Source of the DNA: Streptomyces triculaminicus
Lineage (GTDB): Bacteria > Actinomycetota > Actinomycetes > Streptomycetales > Streptomycetaceae
Direction of reading: 5' to 3'
Length of the DNA stretch: 64,000 nt
NCBI RefSeq assembly: GCF_017349075.1
Contig: NZ_JAFMOF010000004.1
Span: 248,001 to 312,000, forward strand
In this document: one piece after another, positions 41,271 through 50,800 of the stretch
How positions within the stretch are numbered: position 1 is the first letter of the stretch
Layout of the letters: each line of letters starts with the position of its first letter
Position numbers and translations under genes: made by a program
Notes under the pieces: generated by a model
The model's input: only the letters and a program-made list of their open reading frames with translations
What the model was told of the DNA's origin: nothing
Database searches by the model: none

Positions 41271-42584
41271 ATGGACGTGCCCCGCGCTCCAGGCCCGTCG
41301 TCCGAGGACCGCCCGCTGACCCCCGGCGAACGCGACCACTACAGACGCCTGAGCCAGCGCGAGGCCCTGCGCCACCGGCGGCTGCGCTACGCGGCGACGT
41401 CCGTCCTGCTGGTGCTCGCCTTCGTCCTCTCACCGCTCGCGGTGGTGGCGACCTGGGCCGACAGCCAGGTCTCGGACACCGACCGCTATGTGCAGACCGT
41501 CGCGCCACTGGCCAAGGATCCGGCGGTGCAGAACGCCGTCACGGACCGGCTCACCACGCGTGTGGTCGACAACGTCGACATCAAGGGCATCACCGACGCC
41601 CTCGCCGGAGCCCTCGCCAAAACGAACGCCCCGCCGGCGATCGTGGACAGGTCCCACCTCCTCGCCGGCCCCCTGAAGAACGCCCTCACCACCGCCGTCC
41701 ACACCGTCGTCCAGAAGGTCGTCACCAGCGACCAGTTCGCCGAGCTGTGGAACGACGCGAACCGGCGCGCCCACGCGGCCGTCGTCAAGGTGCTCACCGG
41801 CGAGGGCAACAGCGCCGTGCAGGCCCGCGGCGACTCCATCGTCATCGACCTGGGCACGGTCGTGGACAAGGTCAAGCAGAAGCTCGTCGACGAGGGCTAC
41901 GAGAAGGCCGCGAACATCCCCGACGTCGACAAGACGATCCCGCTGTTCCAAACCGACAAGCTCGACGATGCCCAGGCCGCCATGCGCCTTCTCAACGTCG
42001 TCGGCACCTGGCTGCCCGTCACCGTCATCGCCCTGGCCGCGCTCGCCGTGTGGTCGGCGCCCGCCCACCGGGTGACGCTCATGACCGCGGCCATCGGCAT
42101 CGGCGTGATGATGGTGCTGCTCCTCGTGGGGCTCGCGGTCGTCCGGCACATCTATCTGGACTCCGTGCCACCCGCGACCCTGCCACCGGACGCGGCCGCC
42201 TCGGCCTACGACACCCTCGTCCGCTTCCTGCGCGACGGCACCCGCACGGTCCTGGTCATCGCGGTGATCACGGCGTTGGCCGCCTACCTCTACGGTCCCG
42301 GACGGGGCGCCCGGTTCGTCCGCTCGGTGTCCACCCGGGCCACCGGAGCCACCGGCCGGGCCATGGCCCACTCCGGCCTGCGCACCGGCGCCACGGGCCA
42401 CTGGCTGCAGACGCACCGGCGCTGGACCACCGGCGTCGTCATCGCGGCGGCGGCACTGATCCTGCTCCTGTGGAACTACCCCACCGTGGCGGGCGTGGCC
42501 CTGATCCTCCTCATCACCGTCCTCGTCCTGGCGATCCTCGCCGTTCTCGCGGCCGCCTCCACCGAAAAGGGAGCCGAATCATGA
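41271..42584 (+). CDS. conserved actinobacterial integral membrane protein
   Basis: 437 residues. There is an N-terminal helix (SVLLVLAFVLSPLAVVATWA), a 180-residue extracellular segment rich in conserved polar residues (DTDRYVQTVAPLAKDPAVQN, KGITDALAGALA), then four or five helices at 245-430. I recognise the architecture as a common Streptomyces hypothetical membrane protein but know no function. The stop overlaps the start of the next gene (ATGA), so the pair is co-translated. Confidence 0.82.
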   Translation: MDVPRAPGPSSEDRPLTPGERDHYRRLSQREALRHRRLRYAATSVLLVLAFVLSPLAVVATWADSQVSDTDRYVQTVAPLAKDPAVQNAVTDRLTTRVVDNVDIKGITDALAGALAKTNAPPAIVDRSHLLAGPLKNALTTAVHTVVQKVVTSDQFAELWNDANRRAHAAVVKVLTGEGNSAVQARGDSIVIDLGTVVDKVKQKLVDEGYEKAANIPDVDKTIPLFQTDKLDDAQAAMRLLNVVGTWLPVTVIALAALAVWSAPAHRVTLMTAAIGIGVMMVLLLVGLAVVRHIYLDSVPPATLPPDAAASAYDTLVRFLRDGTRTVLVIAVITALAAYLYGPGRGARFVRSVSTRATGATGRAMAHSGLRTGATGHWLQTHRRWTTGVVIAAAALILLLWNYPTVAGVALILLITVLVLAILAVLAAASTEKGAES

Positions 42585-42997
42585 GCGACAACGTGTATCT
42601 GGCCTACGACTACCCCCTCCTGGGCGCGTTCTGGACCATCCTGGTCATCGCGCTGTGGGTGTGGTGGTTCATCCTGCTGTTCCGCGTGATCGCCGACATC
42701 TTCCGCGATGACGCGCTGAGCGGATGGGCCAAGGCCGGCTGGCTCGTTCTCACCCTTCTGCTGCCCTTCCTGGGCGTCTTCATCTACGTCCTCGCCCGGG
42801 GCCGGAGCATGGGCGCCCGGGAGCGGCGCCACGTCCAGGCGCAACAGGAGGCGTTCGACCAGCACGTCCGCGAGGCGGCCGGCGGTACGGGCCGCAGAAG
42901 CGAGGCGGACGAGCTCATGAAGCTCTCGGAGATCCGCGCCAGGGGAGACATCTCCGACGAGGAGTTCCGCCGGGCGAAGGAGAAGATCCTGCACTGA
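42581..42997 (+). CDS. PLDc_N/SHOCT small membrane protein
   Basis: 138 residues. Two N-terminal helices (WTILVIALWVWWFILLFRVI and WLVLTLLLPFLGVFIYVLAR) form a phospholipase-D-nuclease-N-terminal-like domain. A charged linker follows, then a C-terminal SHOCT motif (DELMKLSEIRARGDISDEEF with RAKEKIL), a short helical module of unknown role often found on membrane proteins. It is translationally coupled to the preceding membrane protein gene and followed 69 bases later by another small membrane protein. Confidence 0.9.
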   Translation: MSDNVYLAYDYPLLGAFWTILVIALWVWWFILLFRVIADIFRDDALSGWAKAGWLVLTLLLPFLGVFIYVLARGRSMGARERRHVQAQQEAFDQHVREAAGGTGRRSEADELMKLSEIRARGDISDEEFRRAKEKILH

Positions 42998-43066
42998 CAC
43001 ACGGCGACCCACACACGGCGATCGCAGCCGGAAACCCCACCGACGACCGGACGAAGGAGAAAGACC

Positions 43067-43477
43067 ATGTCCTCCTCGCTCCACCACCCCCACAGCGAAC
43101 GGTCCCTGGCGGCAGCCGCCGGACTGACGGTGTTCGCGGCCGTGATGCTGCTCATCGCGGGCTTCCTGGACATCTTCCGGGGCATCTCGGCCATAGTCCA
43201 CGACACGGTGTACGTGAACACGCCCCACTACGTCTACGCATTCAACCTGACGGGCTGGGGCTGGATCCACCTCCTCCTCGGCATCGCGGCGGTCATGGTG
43301 GGCATCGGCCTGTTCAAGGTCTCCACCTGGGCGAGAGTGCTGGGCATCGTCATAGCGGCGCTCCTCGTGATCGCCAACTTCCTCTTCCTCCCCTACTACC
43401 CGCTGTGGTCGATCGTGGTGATCGCCGTGTGCGGCTTCGTCATCTGGGCCCTCTGCATCGTCCGCAACGACGTGTGA
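43067..43477 (+). CDS. DUF7144-type four-helix membrane protein
   Basis: 136 residues with four hydrophobic helices: FAAVMLLIAGFLDIFRGISA, the GWGWIHLLLGIAAVMVGIGL segment, VLGIVIAALLVIANFLFLP and IVVIAVCGFVIWALCI. A NTPHYVYAFNLTGWGW loop is characteristic. Function unknown; copies are common in Streptomyces near stress genes. The ATG follows gaaggag. A terminator hairpin follows. Confidence 0.88.
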   Translation: MSSSLHHPHSERSLAAAAGLTVFAAVMLLIAGFLDIFRGISAIVHDTVYVNTPHYVYAFNLTGWGWIHLLLGIAAVMVGIGLFKVSTWARVLGIVIAALLVIANFLFLPYYPLWSIVVIAVCGFVIWALCIVRNDV

Positions 43478-43506
43478 GCAGCGGACCTGTCCAGGTCGTC
43501 GGAGGA

Positions 43507-43540
43507 CGCCCGGACGGCGGTGGCGCCCGCCGTCCGGGCG
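43507..43540 (+). terminator. terminator before the NRPS cluster
   Basis: A perfect 14-bp inverted repeat (43507-43520 / 43527-43540, loop tggcgc). It ends the small-membrane-protein unit and separates it from the SARP gene. Confidence 0.85.
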
Positions 43541-43586
43541 CCACATATGATCTCTGCCATCCGTCGGGACAGGGGAGACGCCGCAA

Positions 43587-46568
43587 TTGCCCACACCGCA
43601 CGAGGTGACTCGCATCCGATTGCTCGGGCCCGTCCAGTTCGTCTCGGCACAGGGGACGGCCACCCGCCCGGGAGCACCGGGGCCGCAGGCCGTGCTGGCG
43701 GCCCTCGCGCTGCGCACGGAAAGGCTGGTGACGATCGACGAGCTGATCGACGGCCTGTACCACGACCGTCCGCCGTCCTCCGCGCGGCGCGTGGTCGTGA
43801 ACTACGTGCACCGGCTGCGGACGCACATCGACCGGGTGGAGTCGGACGGCGGCGGGCGCCCGTCCTCGGTCATCGAGACCACGGACGACGGATACGTCCT
43901 GCGGTTCCCCAAGGACCACGTCGACGCGCTGCGGTTCGGCCTGCTCACCGCACAGGCCAGGCAACGGGCCCGGGACGGCGACCCGCTGTCCGCCGTGGCC
44001 TGCCTGGAGGACGCGCTCGGGATGTGGCGGGGGCCCGCTCTGGCGGGCCTGCCCGGACCCGGCGCCGAGGACCGGCGTCGCGCGCTGACCGAGGAGCGCG
44101 CCTCCGCCGTGGAGCACCGCCTGGGGCTGCTGCTGGAGTGCGGGCGCGGCCCGGAGCTGGTGCCGGACATCCTGGGCGCCCTGGAGGAATACCCCTACCG
44201 CGAGCGGTTGCACGGCGCGCTGATGCTGGCGCTCTACCGGTCCGGGCGGACCGCCGAGGCGCTGCTGGCCTACGACAACGCCCGCCGGGTCCTCACCGAG
44301 GAACTGGGCGTCGACCCGGGCCCCGCCCTGCGGGAGCTGCACGCCGCCATCCTGGCGGAGGACCGGACGCTCCTCGTACCCCCCACCGCGACGGCCGGGG
44401 GGCGGCCGCCGCGGGCCGGCCGCATACGGCCGGCCCCGGACGGCCGGCCCGCTCAGCTTCCGGCCGTGCCCAGCGACTTCACGGGCCGCCGGGAACAGCT
44501 CTCGGCGCTGGTCTCCGCGCTCACCGGCGGCGCCGAGCACGCCGTCGCGGTCATCACCGGGATGGGCGGGGTCGGCAAGACCACCCTGGCCCTGCGCACG
44601 GCGCACGCCGTCGCCGGCACCTACCCGGACGGGCAGCTGTACGCGAATCTGCGCGGCCCCGACGGGACGCCGAGCGACCCGGCCGCGATCCTGGCGGGCT
44701 TCCTGACCGCGCTGGGCGTCCCCAACGAGCGCTTCCCGGTGTCGCTCGCCGACCGCTCGGCCCTCTTCCGCACCCTGCTCTCGCAGCACGCCGTCCTGGT
44801 CGTCCTCGACAACGCCACCAGCGTGGCGCAGGTCGAACCGCTGCTGCCGGGCGCCGCCCGGTGCGCCGCGCTGATCACCGCCCGGACCCTGGCCGCGATG
44901 CCCGCCACGCTCACCCTGCCCCTCGAGGGGCTGGGCCCCGACGACGCCGTCGAACTGATCGGCAAGGTCGCCGGGGCGCGGCGGTCGGCGGAGGAGCCGG
45001 AGGCCGTCGCCGCGCTGGCGGCGACCTGCGGGTATCTGCCGCTGGCGCTGCGCGCGGCCGGCTCCCGCCTGGCGGCCCGGCCCGCGTGGAGCGTCGACAC
45101 CCTGCTGGCACGCGTGTCGGACCAGGCCCGGCTGCTCGGAGAGCTCCGGGTGGGAGAGCTGACGCTCGAGGCGGTCTTCGAACTCTCGACGTCCCAGCTG
45201 CCCCCCGTGCAGGCCCGTGCGTTCATGGCGCTGTCCATCCCGCACTGCAGTGAGTTCCACGTCACGGGCGCGGCGGCCGTTCTCGACCTGCCGGAGAAGG
45301 ACGCCGAGACGGTCCTGGAGGCACTGGTCGACGCCGTGCTCCTGGAGACCCGCGCACCGGGCCGCTACCACTTCCACGACCTGGTCGGCGCGTACGCGCG
45401 GGCGAAGGCCCAGAAGGAGTTCACCGAGCCCGAACGCCGCGAGGTGGTCCGCCGCGCGGCCGACTACATGTGCGCGAGCGTCGTCGCCGCGGTCCGGGCC
45501 ACCCAGCCCCTGGCCGGGCCGCTGACCGCGGAGATCCACCCGCGGCGGTCGGCGGGCGCGGACCTGCGCACCGCGCGCGACGCCACGGAGTGGGTGCGGG
45601 ACGCGCTGCCCACCCTGACCGCCGTGGTCGAACAGGCGGCGGCCAGCGGAGATCCCGACGCGGTGGCGCTGGCCGTGGACATCCTCACCCTCGTGCCCTG
45701 CTTCGAGTACATGGTGCCGCTGGGAACGCTCGCGCAGGCCGCCACCGCGCTGGTCCCCGCCGCCCTGGAGCACTGCGACGGCGAGATGGCGGGCACCGCC
45801 CACTACGCGGCCGGGGTGATGCTCCAGAAGCACTCGTCCCCCGAGTCCCTGCGCCGCTCGCGCGCGCACCTGCTGAAGGTCCTGGAGATCTTCGGCGACA
45901 CTCCCCCGGCGGGCGACCGCCACCGGCCCTTCCTGCTGGTGCTGTTCACCCTGGCGATGCTGGCCCAGCTGGAGCGCCAGTTCGGGAACTTCGCCTCGGC
46001 CCGCGACTGCGCGGAGCGGTCGGTGGCCGTGGCGGCGGCCAGTGGCGACCGGCAGCTGGTCGCCCGGCGGCGCACCATCGTGCTCCAGGTCGAGGCCGAG
46101 GACCCCGACCGGCGCATGGACCTGGCCGAGATCGGAGCGCAGTGCCGGGAGCTGATGGCGGTCTTCACCCGGTCCGAGGACGAGAAGTGGCTCATCAGGA
46201 TGATGCTGACCGAGGCGGACAGCCTGCTGCGCGCCGGCGCCCACGCCCAGGCGGCCCCGCTCTACCGCCGGGTGCTGGAACGCGCCCGGTCCAGCGGTCA
46301 CGCCCACAACGAGACGGAAGCCCTGTTCCGGCTCTCCGAGGCGCTCCTGGCGGCCGGGGAGACCGGTGCCGCCGTCGATACGGCACGGGACGCCCTGGCC
46401 GGCGCCCGGCTGACCGGGGAAGCGCTGCTGACGGCCCGCAGCCACCAGGCCCTCGGCAACGCCCTGCGGGCGACGGGCGAGGACACGGAGGCCGGCACAC
46501 ACCTGGCGGCGGCCGAGGAGCTGTACCGGGCACTGCGCGGGGCCGCGGAGGCGACGGGGCACGCGTGA
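43587..46568 (+). CDS. SARP-family regulator with NB-ARC domain (AfsR-like)
   Basis: About 993 residues. An OmpR-type DNA-binding domain (about 8-105: IRLLGPVQFV, SARRVVVNYVHRLRTHID) precedes a bacterial transcriptional activator domain (about 110-260: YPYRERLHGALMLALYRSGR). An NB-ARC ATPase follows (FTGRREQL near 292, P-loop GMGGVGKTT near 323, LVVLDNA), then about 400 C-terminal residues of helical repeats. SARPs switch on antibiotic clusters. A TTG start at 43587 with aggggaga upstream is as good as GTG 43605. It lies next to the NRPS operon, facing its last gene, so it is the likely pathway activator. Confidence 0.92.
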   Translation: MPTPHEVTRIRLLGPVQFVSAQGTATRPGAPGPQAVLAALALRTERLVTIDELIDGLYHDRPPSSARRVVVNYVHRLRTHIDRVESDGGGRPSSVIETTDDGYVLRFPKDHVDALRFGLLTAQARQRARDGDPLSAVACLEDALGMWRGPALAGLPGPGAEDRRRALTEERASAVEHRLGLLLECGRGPELVPDILGALEEYPYRERLHGALMLALYRSGRTAEALLAYDNARRVLTEELGVDPGPALRELHAAILAEDRTLLVPPTATAGGRPPRAGRIRPAPDGRPAQLPAVPSDFTGRREQLSALVSALTGGAEHAVAVITGMGGVGKTTLALRTAHAVAGTYPDGQLYANLRGPDGTPSDPAAILAGFLTALGVPNERFPVSLADRSALFRTLLSQHAVLVVLDNATSVAQVEPLLPGAARCAALITARTLAAMPATLTLPLEGLGPDDAVELIGKVAGARRSAEEPEAVAALAATCGYLPLALRAAGSRLAARPAWSVDTLLARVSDQARLLGELRVGELTLEAVFELSTSQLPPVQARAFMALSIPHCSEFHVTGAAAVLDLPEKDAETVLEALVDAVLLETRAPGRYHFHDLVGAYARAKAQKEFTEPERREVVRRAADYMCASVVAAVRATQPLAGPLTAEIHPRRSAGADLRTARDATEWVRDALPTLTAVVEQAAASGDPDAVALAVDILTLVPCFEYMVPLGTLAQAATALVPAALEHCDGEMAGTAHYAAGVMLQKHSSPESLRRSRAHLLKVLEIFGDTPPAGDRHRPFLLVLFTLAMLAQLERQFGNFASARDCAERSVAVAAASGDRQLVARRRTIVLQVEAEDPDRRMDLAEIGAQCRELMAVFTRSEDEKWLIRMMLTEADSLLRAGAHAQAAPLYRRVLERARSSGHAHNETEALFRLSEALLAAGETGAAVDTARDALAGARLTGEALLTARSHQALGNALRATGEDTEAGTHLAAAEELYRALRGAAEATGHA

Positions 46569-46586
46569 CGCGTCCGCCCCGCGCGC

Positions 46587-47816
46587 TCAGCCCACCGGCA
46601 GCTCCCTGCGCTGACGGACCGGTCCCTGGAGGAGGAACAGGGCGCACAGGGCATTGCCCGTGTAGAGCGCCCACAGGGCGCCCCGGTCGCCGAGGACGGT
46701 GGCCAGGGCGCCGCCCAGGAGGCTGCCGACGGGAATCGTTCCGTACATGACGAAGCGGATGCCGGAACTGATCCTGCCGAGCATCCCGGGCGGGCAGTAC
46801 GCCTGCCGGAAGCTGACGATGATCACGTTTCCGGCGACGATGCTCGCGGTGAGGCAGAAGTCCCCGACGAGGAACGCCGCCAGCCCCGCGCCGTCGGTGG
46901 TGAGCGGGATCAGCAGCCCGAACGGGCCGCCGCAGAAGGCGCACAGCATCACGGCCCGGGCGGTGCCGACCCTGCGGGCCAGCCAGGGCGAGACGACGGC
47001 GCCCAGCACACCGCCGAGGCCCACGAGGGCGATCAGCACGCCGATGGTGCCTCCGCCGACGCCGACCGTGCGGCTCAGGAACACGACCGCGAGGGCCTGG
47101 GTGCCCGCGAGGAAGAGGTTCATGCCCGCGTCGCACAGCAGGATCGTCCGCAGGAAGGGATCCCGGACGAGGAAGGCGAAGCCTTCGCGGATCTCCGGGC
47201 CGAGGGCGGGGGCCCGGCGCCGCTCACCGCCCGGCGGCGCCTCCCGCGCCCGGATCCGGGTCAGCAGGAGCACCGACACGAGAAAGCTCAGCCCGTCCGC
47301 GAGGAACCCGAAGACCGCTCCCCCGGCCTGGACGAGCGCGCCGCCCGCGCTCGGCGCGACGACGTCGGCGGCCGATTCGCTGGCCTCGAGCTTGGAGTTG
47401 CCGTCCTCGAGGTCCTCACGCGGCAGCAGGGCGGGGATGTAGGCGCTGTAGGCCGCGCGGAAGAAGACGTCGGCGGTGCCGGACAGGACGGCCACCAGGA
47501 GGAGTTGACCGGCCGAGAGGGCGTCCAGCCAGGCGGCCGCCCCCACGGAGAGGAGCAGCACCGCCGAGACGGTGTTGCACACCAGCATCACGGGCCGGCG
47601 GCGCATGCGGTCGACCCAGGCCCCGGCGGGCAGGCCGATCAGCAGCCAGGGCAGCCACGCCGCGGCGTTCAGCACGCCCATGGTCATCGAGCTCGCGTGC
47701 AGCGTCTCCACGGCGATCAGCGGCAACATCACGCGCGTCGCCGCGCTGCCGGCCTGGCTGACCGTCTCCCCCGCCCACAGCAGCCGGAAGTCACGGTGCC
47801 GCAGGGATCCCTTCAT
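46587..47816 (-). CDS. MFS exporter of the NRPS operon
   Basis: 409 residues with 12 predicted helices. The start MKGSLRHRDFRLLWAGETVS is typical of the enterobactin-exporter-like/DUF894 MFS group, with VDRMRRRPVMLV in loop 2-3 and YCPPGMLGRISSGIRFV in the second half. Its ATG overlaps the stop of the TE-bearing NRPS (ATGA), so it is translated with the assembly line. The likely job is exporting the finished peptide and giving self-resistance. It converges with the SARP gene 18 bases away, without a visible terminator. Confidence 0.9.
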   Translation of the reverse strand: MKGSLRHRDFRLLWAGETVSQAGSAATRVMLPLIAVETLHASSMTMGVLNAAAWLPWLLIGLPAGAWVDRMRRRPVMLVCNTVSAVLLLSVGAAAWLDALSAGQLLLVAVLSGTADVFFRAAYSAYIPALLPREDLEDGNSKLEASESAADVVAPSAGGALVQAGGAVFGFLADGLSFLVSVLLLTRIRAREAPPGGERRRAPALGPEIREGFAFLVRDPFLRTILLCDAGMNLFLAGTQALAVVFLSRTVGVGGGTIGVLIALVGLGGVLGAVVSPWLARRVGTARAVMLCAFCGGPFGLLIPLTTDGAGLAAFLVGDFCLTASIVAGNVIIVSFRQAYCPPGMLGRISSGIRFVMYGTIPVGSLLGGALATVLGDRGALWALYTGNALCALFLLQGPVRQRRELPVG

Positions 47817-50800
47817 CGGCCCCGCCCGTCCCGGAGGACCGCGCCGATCCGCGCGAGCGGCCGCTCCGCCATCATCTCCCCGTGGGCGCAGGCGATCTCG
47901 TGCCGGTCGACACGACCCGTCACGTACGGCCGCCACGGCTCGGGGCCGACGGCGTCGGCGTCCGCGTCGAGAGCCGCCGTGAAGAGGGTGACGTCGCCGT
48001 GGAAACGGCTGGGGCGGTGGCCGTCCGCGAGCGTGCCGTGGTGGACGAACGCCTCGCCGACGGCCGCGATCACGTCCGTTCCGAGGCCGGCCAGCGGGCC
48101 GCCCGGGGCGCCGGCGATCCGGAGGAACCCGGCCTCGCCGACCGGGGTGTCGTCGCCCACCGCGTGGCCCAGGGACGCCAGGAGTGCGGCCAGCGGGTCG
48201 CCCTGCGGGCGTTCCTCCGCGTCGGCCTCGGCATCGGCATCGGCATCGGCGGGGTAGCCGTCGAGCAGGACCAGTTCGGCGACCTCCGCTCCCCGGCTCT
48301 GCAGGTGCACCGCCATGGCGTGCGCGACGACCGCGCCGAACGACCAGCCGAGGAGGTGGTACGGGCCGTCCGGCTGGACCGTACGGATCAGGTCGGCGTA
48401 GTCCTCCGCCATGGCCTCGACGCTCGCCGGCCGGGCTGCCGGGTCGCGCAACGCCCGTGCCTGGAGGGCGTACACCGGCCGGTCCGGGTCGAGGTGACCG
48501 GGCAGCCCCGAGTACACCCAGCCGATCCCGGCCCCGGGGTGCACGCAGAACAGCGGGGGCTTCCCGCCGCCGGACCGGAGGGGGATCAGGGGTGCGAGCG
48601 AGTCGTGCGGGGCGTCGGTCGCGCGTCGCGCGGCCAGCCCGGCCGGGGTGGGCGCCTGGAACAGGTCCTGGATCCCGAGCTCCATGCCGAGGGCGGTACG
48701 GGCGCGGGAGATGAGCCGGGCGGCGAGCAGCGAGTGCCCGCCGAGGTCGAAGAAGCCGTCGTCGACGCCGACTTCGGGCAGGCCCAGGACCTCGGCGAAC
48801 AGCGCCGCCAGCGTCGCTTCCTCGGGCGTGCGCGGTGCACGGGAGGCGGCGGGCGAGGTGATGCGGGGGCGCGGCAGCGCGGCCTGGTCCAGCTTGCCGT
48901 TCGGTGTCAGCGGGAACGCGTCCAGCGCCATGAACGCCGAGGGCACCATATGGTCCGGGAGTACTGAGGACAGTTCCCGGCGCAGGGCCGTCACGTCGAC
49001 CGTACGGCCGGCCACGGGCACGACGTACGCCGCCAGCCGCTTCCCGCCCGGACCGTCCTCGCGTACCGTCACCGCGGCCTGTGCCACGTCCGGGAGGCGG
49101 ACCAGGGCGGTCTCGATCTCGCCCGGTTCGACGCGGAAGCCACGGATCTTCACCTGCTCGTCCGCACGGCCAAGGAACTCCAAGGCCCCGTCGCGACCCC
49201 ACCGCACCAGATCCCCCGTGCGGTACATCCGCTTCCCCGCGGCGAACGGGCACGCCACGAACCGCTCCGCCGTCAACCCCGGCCGACCGAGATAACCACG
49301 GGCCAGCCCGGAGCCGGCGATGTACAGCTCCCCGGCCACGCCGGGCGGCACCGGCCGCAGGGCCGCGTCCAGGACGTACGCGCGCGTGTTGGCGACCGGG
49401 CGGCCGACCAGGGGGCGGGTGCTGTCCGCCAGGTCCCACCACAGGGCGTCGACCGTGCACTCGGTCGGACCGTAGAGGTTGTGGCAGAGCATGCCGTCCA
49501 CCTGCCGCAGCCGGCTCCACAGGGCGGGGCCCACGGCCTCGCCACCGAGCAGCAGCACCCTGGGGGGACGGGCCGCGAGGCCCTCCTCGACGAGTTGTTC
49601 GGCATGCGTGGGCGTGACGTCGACGACGTCGATACGGGCGTCGGCGATGTGCCGCACCAGGGCGCCCGCGTCGCGGCGGACGTCGTCACCGATGACGTGC
49701 AGCTCATGCCCGGCGACCATCCACAGCAGGTCGTCCCAGGAGGCGTCGAAGGACAAAGACGTCGTCAGGGCCACCCGCAGCCGCCGCCCGCCGGCGGCCT
49801 CCTCGGCACGGGCCATGATGCCTGCGCGGTGGAAGGCGTAGAGGTTGCGCAGCGCCGCGTGGTCGGTGACGACGCCCTTGGGACGGCCGGTGGACCCGGA
49901 GGTGTGGATGACGTACGCGGCGGCGCCGGGCAGGACCTCACGCCCGGGGTCCTCCGGGGACTCGGCCTCGGTGGCGGGGTCGTCCGCCCGCAGCCGGGGG
50001 ATGTTGCCGAGCGGCAGCGTGTCCTGCGTCGGCGCGTCGGTGACGACGAGTGCGGGGGCCGCGTCCTCCAGCAGAAGGGCGATGCGCTCGGCCGGGTAGC
50101 CGGTGTCGACGGGCAGGCAGGCGGCGCCGGACTTGAGGACGGCGAGCAGCGCCACCACCGACTCCTCGGACCTGGGCAGCGCCACCGCCACCACGCGCTC
50201 GGGCCCCGCGCCGGCCCTCACCATGCGGCGGGCCAGCCGGTTCGCCCTGGCGTTGAGCTCGCCGAAGGTCAGCGCGGCGGCGCCGTGCACCACGGCCGTA
50301 GCCTGCGGAGTGCGCGCCGCCTGGGCCTCGAACAGCTCCGGTACGGTCGCGTGGGGCACCGGCAGCCCGGTGTCGTTCCACCGCACCAGCATCCGGTCGC
50401 GCTCCTCGGGCGACAGCGGGTCCGCCGCGCTCACCGGCCGTGCCGGGTCGGCGGCGAGCCCGTCCAGGACGCGCGCCAGGCCGGCCGCGATGCCGGCCGC
50501 CGTCCGTGGGTCGAAGAGGTCCGTCGCGTACTCGAGCGAGCCGCCGATCCCGGCCGGCCGGCCCTCGGCGTCCCGCCGCTCGTGGACGTCGACGGTCAGG
50601 TCGAACTGCGCCGCGTCGAAGCGGAACGGCTCGTCGCGGACATCGAGGCCGGCGAGGGCCAGGGTGTCGTCGGCGGTCTCCTGGAGCTGGAACATGACCT
50701 GGAAGAGGGGGTGGCGGGCGAGGGACCGGTCGGGGTTGAGGGCCTCCACCACCCGCTCGAACGGCACGTCCTGATGCTCGTACGCCGCCAGATCCGCATC

